Positions 1-10,500 of a stretch of DNA of 27,361 bases are shown here, piece after piece. The notes below the pieces were generated by a model. It was not told the DNA's origin, searched no databases, and worked only from the letters and a program-made list of their open reading frames with translations. The position numbers were made by a program, and so were the translations under genes. The stretch spans positions 891,183 through 918,543 of the forward strand of contig NC_049979.1 of assembly GCF_000003815.2 (NCBI RefSeq), given 5' to 3'. Origin of the DNA: Branchiostoma floridae (lineage: Eukaryota > Chordata > Leptocardii > Amphioxiformes > Branchiostomatidae). Numbering within the stretch: position 1 is the stretch's first letter; every line of letters begins with the position of its first letter.

Positions 1-39
1 CGCTCTACGTCATACGCAGTGCCATTGCTGGACTAGTCC

Positions 40-541
40 CTCTCGTACCTGACAGAGAAAATAACATCAGGAACATTTAAATGCAGAACAGTATAATACC
101 AGAATTCTACCACACTTTGTTTCAGGCCCGAACTCCAGAAACTTCTCGTACCTGCCAGAGAAAGCGATGCACACTGTCAAGATAATACCAGAATTCTACC
201 ACACTTTGTTTCAGGCCCGAACTCCAGAAACTTCTCGTACCTGCCAGAGAAAGCGATGCACACTGTCAAGATAATACCAGAATTCTACCACACTTTGTTT
301 CTGGGCCAAACTCCAGAAACTTCTCGTACCTGCCAGAGAAAGCGATGCACACTGTCAGGATAATACCAGAATTCTACCACACTTTGTTTCCGGGCTGAAC
401 TCCAGAAACTTCTCGTACCTGACAGAGAAAATAACACAGGAACATTTAATGCAGAACAGGATAATACCAGAATTCTACCACACTTTGTTTCTGGGCCAAA
501 CTCCACAAAATTCTCACACCTGCCAGAGAAAGTGACGCAGG
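40..541 (-). repeat. Tandem copies of the CRNKL1 exon 13 5' edge (6 copies, 89 or ~102 bp)
   Basis: On the minus strand each unit reads a 3' splice site (CTCTGGCAG or CTCTGTCAG) followed by GTACGAGAAG and codons for YEKFLEFGPE, the CRNKL1 sequence expected right after exon 12 (Leu470 completed by the leading G). Exon-edge positions are 48, 151, 240, 329, 418 and 519, so spacing is 103, 89, 89, 89 and 101. Units leave CRNKL1 homology after FGPE. The rightmost (519) is degenerate and the leftmost (48) departs within four codons and meets a stop. The authentic full exon 13 should therefore lie left of the window. A copy being used as the exon cannot be excluded. Confidence 0.85.
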
Positions 542-856
542 GACATTTAATACAGCACAGGATGATACTACTACACTTTACATTCATCTGTGACAGTAGT
601 CAACATTATGTTACAATTTTAAGACTTTATATCCGTACACAAAATAAAGAGCATACCAACGAGCTTTTGATCAGTTGTTTGTTCTTCTTGACTCAATCAA
701 CTGCATGTATGTGGAACTCAAGAAACAAACACACAGAAAACAAAACCTCCATATGTGGAGGTAATGCCCGGTTACAAACAGACACCATATACCAGTTCCA
801 ACTTTCACGCTATCAAATATTTTGTACCATGTGTAATAATGTGTGTCTACATTATA

Positions 857-967
857 CAAGGAAAAGAGAACGGTGTGTGGCCTAGGGGGCATCCTCCCCG
901 AACATGGACAAGTGACCTGAAAGAATGGTCAGGACAGTCAAGACTGACTGAGGACCACCATGAGTGA
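857..967 (+). pseudogene. LINE reverse-transcriptase C-terminal fragment
   Basis: The plus-strand frame reads GHPPRTWTSDLKEWSGQSRL and ends at a TGA before 970. It resembles the C-terminal tail of non-LTR retrotransposon polymerases (RPPRTW...DLKEW). It is a short remnant in CRNKL1 intron 12, antisense to the gene. Family not assigned. The rest of intron 12 (542-856 and 968-1334) is AT-rich with nothing recognised. Confidence 0.5.
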
Positions 968-1334
968 AAGTCTTATGTTGAATGTTATGCTATTCCTATG
1001 GCTGATTGAGCTACTGGACTAGTTAGGTGAGGTGAGGAAAACAGTCCAAGCTGTATCACTTTTTCCTACCAATAAATGCTATGTGTCACAAAAAAATCAC
1101 AGCAAGTACAGGGCCAAAGATACTAAAACAGAAATTCTAGCTGCAGTACTAAGATCCACCACCAGTGCTCCCAAAATGGAATCCCACTGTTGGATGAACA
1201 ACACCAAATATCATTGCAATTGGTCACTAAGTTTTGGAGATTATATTGTTGGAAATGCAAGACACAAACACACACAAATGCCCAGTAACACTCTACCTCC
1301 AGCAAAACGAATGAAAAAAGCAAAACAGTCTTAC

Positions 1335-1510
1335 AGGATGCGGCAGCGGTCGAACTCTCGCAGCTGCAGTTCCAGCTCGATGTAGCCCTTGAACAGCTTG
1401 TCCTTCGGGCAGCGGCCGATGGCGTTGCCTAGCACCCGCCGCGCCCCGGCAAGGTTCTTCTGTCGGATCTCGAACTGGGCGCACAGCAGCCAGATCTTCG
1501 CAAAGGTGAA
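1335..1510 (-). CDS. CRNKL1: CRNKL1 exon 12 (residues 412-470)
   Basis: Acceptor GCACAG, donor GTAAGA. Encodes [20 protein letters not shown], then [20 protein letters not shown] and [18 protein letters not shown]; ends CT, so Leu470 is split CT|G with exon 13. 176 nt. GC-rich relative to flanking intron DNA. Confidence 0.95.
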
Positions 1511-4500
1511 CTGTGCAGGCAAACAGAGGATTGTTAAGTGAGTTAGATAAAGTCCCCCACCAGATTGTGCATAGGGAGGCACAAATTAGCCCTTGGGCCA
1601 TACAGCTTTGTGCAATCACTACAGCAGGGCTTGCAAATCATGAAAGTTTCAGGAAACTTTTGACAAACAGTCTTCAATTCCAACCTCTGCTTGGAGAGTA
1701 TGTTTCTAAGTCAAATTCTTGTCAGCGATTAAATAGATCAATGCATTAGAAATGTCTGGATGAGATAGTTTTGCATTGGAAACTTTAGCAGACTACCCTG
1801 GTATACACATGGAGTAGAAAATTTTCCTATGTGCATTTATATAGATGAATGAATGTGTGAACAATGAATGGATGAGTGAGGAAAGGCATCTTAAAAATGT
1901 ATGTTGGCTGTTGGTACACTGTTGGCAATCCAAGCTACAGTACTTCTACTATTATATAATATTACCTTTTTGTGTGGAATGACTTCTAGGCAGGCCTTGT
2001 ACACCATACGTGTCCTTTCCATGTCCTGGGAAAGTAAGAGAGTACAAAACAAGATGATGTCTTCACACACTTTCTCTACTTTGACACTGACCAACTGAAT
2101 CATAGATTCACATAACTTTTGCCAGAAACCTTACATGAACAGCATAACTTTCTCTACTTCGATACTGACATTAAGGTGTGTGGGCTAACCGGCATGGGCC
2201 CACTGGATAGAACTGTTTTCAAGTGTGGTGTGAGGACTAGCCGACTGCTGCCTACCCGTGTCAGGGACCCCAGCAGCAGTATAATCAAGTACAGGATACT
2301 AGAACTACTACTACTACCACTACACCTTGAAGTTTACATGTGATGAAATTTTAAACAGAATAAAGACAAACAAACAAACAAACAACCCTGACCTTGGCCT
2401 CCAGCTCCTCGTACAGGGCGTAGTTGATCCAGAGGTAGATGTAGCGGCGCCAGAACCGCTTCTCGGGGGTGGGGGGCACGTTCGCGATGGCTCGCTCGTA
2501 CACCTCGTGCACCTGATCCACCGTTCCATCGCTCTCCAGCAGCCGCAGGTAGTCAAACCACGCGTCGTAGTTGTTGGGGTTCGCCTTCACTTCCTGTGTT
2601 TGGGAGAAAGAAAATTGTCAACATGCAAATTTTACAGTTCTAGGAGTACAAGGAGTACAAATTTTCTGTAGCTGAAAAAGATCATTGCTACTGTATGTCC
2701 TGGAGCCCCTACAACCACTGTGGTTATGGGCCATGACTCCCCCCATGAGTGAGTGAGTGAGTGTTGGAGAGATCTTGCCTTGGCTTCTTCAGAAAAATAT
2801 GATTTGAAACAAGTGATCAACTTGTTGGGGGTTTCGCTTTTACTTCCTGAATGGGTAGTAGTATTAGGAAGAAAGAAAATTATCAACATATGAATCTTTA
2901 CAATTCTAAGGGTACAATTTTTCTGTAGCTGTCAGAAAGATCTTAAAAGTACCTCCTCTGTCTTGACTTTTTTTTCCAGAAAAAATACTAGTAATCAGAA
3001 ACAAGTGATCAACTTGATGGTGTTTAATTTCACTTCCTGAGAGAGAAAAATTTCAAGATACATAAATGTATGCCCCCGTGAAGAGGTTTATCAGATTGGT
3101 ATTTCACTGTTTGACAAAGAGTTAATACATGGAAAACAAAGGTCCAAAGAAACAAACAATCACAAGCAGCCCACCTCTTCATACTGGAACTTTGAGTCTT
3201 AAATCAGAAACATCAAGCTTAGGCAAGCTCAACCAACTGTCATACTAGGCAAAGCAGGGTTTATGAAGGCTGCTTCAGGTTCAAACAAAGTACTAGCCCA
3301 CCTCTTCATACTGGAACTTGCGTTTGCTGACGATGACGTTCTCGATGCCGGCCCTGTCTCCGTACTTCTTCTCATGGATGGTGTAGCTCTTGAACAGGTC
3401 CTGCGCCTCCTGCTTGGGGATCCGGTCCAGCGCGTACTTGTAGATCACTCGCACCCGGTCATGCTGAAAGGATAGCAGGGGTTTTTCTAGTAAGAAATAC
3501 TGTAAATGCATTTAAGTTTGCAGGGATTTAATTTCGCGGTAGCGGGAAAAAGGACTTTTCAAGTTGGTTTTGAGTTTGCGGTAGCACCATGCACTGTAGT
3601 CTCTTACCGCCCTGGAAAAATATTCACAGTGGTTTTAAGTTTGCGGTGATGTGTCCACCGCGAAAACCGTGGACATAAAACCACCGCAGAAGTTTCTGCA
3701 TTTACAGTACACAGGGCGGGGGGGCATTGCGAGGGAGCGGAGCAACCAAGTGTGGAAGGAATTCCCTTTTTGTGGGCTTTTAGTGAAGTACATTACACTA
3801 TATACAATAAAGTGTACTTCATATNNNNNNNNNNNNNNNNNNNNNNNNNNNNNNNNNNNNNNNNNNNNNNNNNNNNNNNNNNNNNNNNNNNNNNNNNNNN
3901 NNNNNNNNNNNNNNNNNNNNNNNNCACCCACACACGTACACACACATACACAAACTAACACAAACACACACGCACACAGACACACAGACACAAACACACA
4001 CACAAGCACACAAACACACTTGTGCACACACAAACACACAAACACCCTCATACACACACCTCCTTCTGATGCTCCTCAAACTTAGCGAAGGCCACGTAAA
4101 GTTTCTCGTCCATGTGGTCCTCCCCGAAGAACTCCACGGCCCTCTCGAACACCTTGCGCGAGCTGGCCGTGAAGCCGTGTCGCTCCTCGAACCGGGCGTA
4201 CTTGATCCAGTTCTGAACCGTTGGATGCACCATGACGAGTGCACGGAAGTCAAGGAAACACGCGCTGGTCAACGAAGAAACAAACAAGGAGGCAAAACAA
4301 ACAGAAAAGCTAAATTGTCTTTAGCTTGACTTTGTCTAACAACTTAAACAAGGTCTCCTATTGGACATCTAAAATTGTCTTCATTCATAGTTAGGGTATA
4401 AAAGATCAGTTTTTTTCCAGATCACTTCAGTGTCACTGACGAAGGGTAGTAGATACTATCCGAAACGTCTGACCGTTTCCAAAACCATATCCAGTATGAG

Positions 4501-7500
4501 TAACAACTTTTTGGCGTATCTTATTACCTGGATGTCTAACCTTCATCGAAGAAAAGCTAAATTTTATGCTTTATGCACCAAGCCAGACGTGAAGGGTCAG
4601 GTGTACAACACTCAATGCTATTTCTCATATGCATTAACTTGAATGGTCTTGTGCAAATAGTGCATACCTATCTATACTCATGATATCTACAGTGCGAATG
4701 CAATAGCAAGTTGACTTGTGTCTGAAATTGTGTGCTTTCTGAAGACACAACTAGAACCAAAGGATATATCTCTCGTAGATGGTCCGAGCTCTGTCGATCT
4801 CCTTGAACCTCAGCTCAAAGTTGACATACTGGTGCCAATACTGCAGGGGAAGGGGAACACAACTTGTTACTGGCAGAACATCTTTCATGAAAAAAAGTTC
4901 TCAAACTAACTGTGCAACATTAATAATAATCTTTATTGCAAACTCATGCCCAAAGGCTAATTGCAAAAATACATGTATGAAAGTACAACAATGGTAATGG
5001 TACAATAACAAAGTGGACATTAAGTGAAATAGGGGTCATCAACTAGTGATACTTCTAACCTAAAATAAATGCCATTGGGTTTGATTTCTTTTCTGTATAC
5101 AGTGGAGGATGAAATTCCCGACATTTTGGGAGACGTTAATAATGTCTATAGAGTACATAAACGAGTATCAAACTACTGAAGTATAAGTACAGTCCAATCT
5201 GTCCAAGTGAACACCTCTACAAAAGGACCAACTGGCCAGTGTGACCACTTGTGGTTCCTTAAAAGATAAGTTTTTGCATGGCCACAGGCATCAAGAAACC
5301 TGTCAACATTGACCAGACTTTGTCTGTCCCCTGAGAAAATGTTCTTGAGCAGTTTTGACTGTACATGTATAGCGATGTTACCCCTTATTCCATACTGTAA
5401 GAAACCATATACAACTGCACCTTCGCATATCTTAAGAAATGTTTTGTTTGCGCCCTATGACAGGTGTTTGTGCTCACCTGTTCCTCAGGTTCCCACTCCA
5501 TCCACCTCTCAAACACCTGTCTGCACCCAGCGGTGTTCACCAGCATCTCCTCCATGTACACATACTTCAGCCTACAGGTACGGTACAACAAGTAAACAAA
5601 CAAACAAACAAGTACTGGATAACATCTCCTACATGTACACATACTTCAGCCTACAGGTATGGTACAACAAGTAAACAAACAAACAAACAAATAAGTAGTG
5701 GATAACATCTCCTCCATGTACACATACTTCAGCCTACAGCACTATTTGTCATTAGGTTTGTAAGTTAAAATGATGATTCAACAGTGAAAAGAAAACATGG
5801 ATGTTAGAAGTCTAACAGTCTCAGCATCAAATCATATTACACAGAAGTCAGACAAGAAGACCTACTGAAATGTGTCAGGAACTTCCGAAGTATACTTAAG
5901 ACAAAGACTGAAGTTTGTACTGACCATAGCTGGTTGTCAGGAAGTACAGTACTTAAGGTAAAGACTAAAGTTTGACTGACCAGAGCTGGTTTGCCCTGGG
6001 GAGGATGGTGATGGCGCGGTCGAACACGTTTCGGGCGTGGTTCACCTGTCTGTTTTTCATCTCCATCTCCGAGTACTTCAGCCACAGGGTGATGTTACGG
6101 TGCTCCACGTCGATCGCACGCTCGTACACCGAGCGCGCCCTGCAACACAGCACAACCAATCATGTTTTTACTTGTCAGGGTGATGTTACGGTGCTCCACA
6201 TCGATCGCACGCTCGTACACCGAGCGCGCCCTGTAACAGAGCACAAGCAATCATGTTTTTACTTGTCAGGGTGATGTTACGGTCCACGTCGATCGCACGT
6301 TCGTACACCGAGCGCGCCCTACAACAGAACACAACCAATCATGTTTTACTTGTCAGGGTGATGTTACGGTGCTCCACATCGATCGCACGCTCGTACACCG
6401 AGCGCGCCCTGCAACACAGCACAACCAATCATGTTTTTACTTGTCAGGGTGATGTTACGGTCCACGTCGATCGCACGTTCGTACACCGAGCGCGCCCTAC
6501 AACAGAGCACAAGCAATCATGTGTTTACTTGTCAGGGTGATGTTACGGTCCACGTCGATCGCACGCTCGTACACCGAGCGCGCCCTACAACAGAACACAA
6601 CCAATCATGTGTTTACTTGTCAGGGTGATGTTACGGTCCACGTCGATCGCACGTTCGTACACCGAACGCGCCCTGCAACAGAGCACAACCAATCATGTTT
6701 TTACTTGTCAGGGTGATGTTGCGGTGCTCCACATCGATCGCACGTTCGTACACCGAGCGCGCCCTGCAAGAGAGAACAACCAATCATGTTTTTACTTGTC
6801 ACTCAGGGTGATGTTACGGTGCTCCACGTGGATTGCACGCTCGTACACAGAGCGCGCCCTGCAACAGAGCACAACCAATCATGTTTTTACTTGTCAGGGT
6901 GATGTTACGGTGCTCCACGTCGATCGCACGTTCATACACCGAGCGTGCCCTGCAACACAGCACAACCAATCATGTTTTTTTACTTGTCAGGGTGATGTTA
7001 CGGTGCTCCACATCGATCGCACGCTCGTACACCGACCGCGCCCTGCAACAGAGCACAACCAATCATGTTTTTACTTGTCAGGGTGATGTTACGGTGCTCC
7101 ACGTCGATCGCACGCTCGTACACCGACCGCGCCCTGCAACAGAGCACAACCAATCATGTTTTTACTTGTCAGGGTGATGTTACGGTGCTCCACATCGATC
7201 GCACGTTCATACACCGACCGCGCCCTGCAACAGAGCACAACCAATCATGTTTTTACTTGTCAGGGTGATGTTACGGTGCTCCACGTCGATCGCACGTTCA
7301 TACACCGAACGCGCCCTGCAACAGACCACAACCAATCATGTTTTTACTTGTCAGGGTGATGTTACGGTGCTCCACGTCGATCACACGTTCGTACACAGAG
7401 CGCGCCCTGCAACAGAGCACAACCAATCATGTTTTTACTTGTCAGGGTGATGTTACGGTGCTCCACATCGATCGCACGCTCGTACACAGAGCGTGCCCTG

Positions 7501-10500
7501 CAACAGAGCACAACCAATCATGTTTTTACTTGTCAGGGTGATGTTACCGTGCTCCACATCGATCGCACGCTCGTACACAGAGTGTGCCCTGCAACAGAGC
7601 ACAACCAATCATGTTTTTACTTGTCAGGGTGATGTTACGTTGCTCCACGTCGATCGCACGTTCGTACACCGAACGTGCCCTGCAACAGAGCACAACCAAT
7701 CATGTTTTTACTTGTCACTCAGGGTGATGCTACGGTGCTCCACATCGATCGCACGTTCGTACACCGAACGCGCCATGCAACAGAGCACAACCAATCATGT
7801 TTTTACTTGTCAGGGTGATGTTACCGTGCTCCACATCGATCGCACGCTCGTACACAGAGCGCGCCCTGCAACACAGCACAACCAATCATGTTTTTACTTG
7901 TTGGCAGGGTGATGTTACGGTGCTCCACGTCGATCGCACGCTCGTACACCGACCGCGCCCTGCAACAGAGCACAACCAATCATGTTTTTACTTGTCAGGG
8001 TGATGTTACGGTGCTCCACGTCGATCACACGTTCGTACACCGAGCGCGCCCTGCAACAGAGCACAACCAATCATGTTTTTACTTGTCAGGGTGATGTTAC
8101 GGTGCTCCACGTCGATCACACGTTCGTACACCGAGCGCGCCCTGCAACAGAGCACAACCAATCATGTTTTTACTTGTCAGGGTGATGTTACGGTGCTCCA
8201 CGTCGATCGCACGTTCGTACACCGAGCGCGCCCTGCAACAGACCACAACCAATCATGTTTTTACTTGTCAGGGTGATGTTACGGTGCTCCACATCGATCG
8301 CACGTTCGTACACAGAGCGCGCCCTGCAACAGACCACAACCAATCATGTTTTTACTTGTCAGGGTGATGTTACGGTGCTCCACATCGATCGCACGTTCGT
8401 ACACCGAGCGCGCCCTGCAACAGAGCACAACCAATCATGTTTTTACTTGTTGGCAGGGTGATGTTACGGTGCTCCACATCGATCGCACGTTCGTACACAG
8501 AGCGCGCCCTGCAACAGAACACAACCAATCATGTTTTTACTTGTCAGGGTGATGTTACGGTGCTCCACATCAATCGCACGCTTGTACACCTGCAACAGAG
8601 CACAAGCAATCATGTTCTTACTTGTCATTCCATAACCTTCAAACAGTTCAGTTTTGTTCATCCTCATATGTACAGGGTGCCACGAATGATGCTGTTCCAG
8701 ACAACTCTGTCCAGCATGGCGGCCCACAGGTTTGCGGTCATTAAGTCCAACTTCTTCCTCCAGCACAGGGAAACTGAGCAAAAGTAGTAAAACTACAACT
8801 ATTCAGTTCAGTTCAGTCGAGGACATCAACAGATGCCAACACGGGAAGCATGCTGGACCCTCCTTCTCCACTCCTCCCTATATGGTTCTCCTGTCGATTC
8901 GACAGATGAGCAGGCAGACAGGCATTTTTACCTGTTTTGCCTGACCTGTACATGACTCCTCCCTATAGGGCAGAGGTAATTAGGTCTGTCATGACATACT
9001 AAGGGCATGCTCTAATCCAAAATGATGGAATTAAATCCTTAAGTCAGATTCTAGTGTGACAAGTATTTGTGCTGTTACCTGTCCAGTTCCTTCTGACTCT
9101 CCTCCCACTGGGCATACTTCAGCCAGTTTCCAATCAGCCCTCGGTTCTTTCTGATGTTGTCCTCAAATTCCTACAGACAGGTAACGGAAGGGATATACTT
9201 TTGAGTTACTTAGGACTTCTAATTCAAATACAAAAGGAAATGTGAAGTTCTATTACTTTGTAATCTATCAATATAAACTAGAAAACAAGCCATAACAGAT
9301 GGTTACATCTAACTAAATGTTCTTGTGAAGTTTATCACATTAATCAACCTGTTCAGGACGTCACATTTAGAAGTCTTCATTAGGGCCTAAGAAAACAATG
9401 TGCTTCCTGTTTTCCTACCTTCCCTAGAAAAATCTGCCTAGACTTTTTTTTGGGAGTGGGCAGTCGAGTCATATACCTTCCAAGTTACAATTTTATTCAT
9501 CCTGTTTCTTATTGAAGAAAAAACACTGCTTGTCCTATCTAATGAAGGATAATGTATATCATTATGCACAACATTCAAGTTTGACATTGAGAGACACTTA
9601 GTGTCCTCATGCATTTCAGTCTAAACAAAAATTTAAAAAAAAAAGAAGATATTATAAATCCCCACCTACCAACCCTAATTTTTTTTAAGTACTGAAACAG
9701 GAAACACAACATTTTTTCTTAGGCCTAACCACACAGAGCTGATACTTCTCTGTATTGCCTTAACCTCTGCACATCAAAGGGCTCCCTCAGGAGGTAGAGG
9801 GTTAAGTCAACAACAGAACACCGACCTTCCTCTTCCTGAGCTGATATTCCTTCAGCTCCTCCTCATCTGAGATCTTCTGCTTCGGTGGCTGCAAGGAAAA
9901 AAAGACATCCTTGATTTCACTGCAAATTTGCAATCAATTAACCAAGTAAGCAAGCAATAAATTATTCATTCATTCAACACACAGTAGTACTCTTAAACTT
10001 GTGTATGACTTCATGTATCATCTGTTATCTGTAATAAAGACTTCTCAAATATCTCCTTTCCTTCAAAGTCACTTCAACTTCTAAGTTCTACCGAAATTCT
10101 TGAGTGAATGTTTTTACATTTTTAGCATCGGCTGCCTCATAAAGGCAAGCTATAACTCCCGTCTAAATCATCATTATCTGTCAACCAAAGTTGGGACTAA
10201 GCTGATTTTGTGCCACATAAATTTATGCTCCATTGCCCTATCTTATCTAAATAACACAGCTCTATCCCTGCATCTCTGGGTATAATTACAAATCGGTGCA
10301 AGTCGACTCTCCGCAGCAAACTTGGCCTCTAGCTCTCGGGCCTCCACAGAAGTCACCAAGTAATACTCTATACGACAGGTAGTTTGCGGGTTAAGCTAAG
10401 AAGAATGTTCCCTCTTTACCGGTGGCAGAACCTCCAGCTCCCTCTCCTTGGCTTCCCTCAGCAGCTGCTCAGCTGTGATCTGTACCGGGGCCGGCATCTT

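Noticed and set aside
857-967. Independent small gene on the plus strand
   Set aside because: Sequence style is that of a LINE polymerase tail, short and without a start of its own.
4239-4272. U2-type acceptor after ACCAG for CRNKL1 exon 8
   Set aside because: Would insert about eleven residues not found in the family and leaves exon 7 without an in-frame GT donor; the AT-AC pair explains both ends.
6140-8625. Array resembles a CRISPR or a repeat-protein gene
   Set aside because: Units are contiguous ~91 bp without unique spacers, and the period is not a multiple of three. The unit is a recognisable CRNKL1 exon start plus intron. Open frames such as that over 6607-7086 are by-products.
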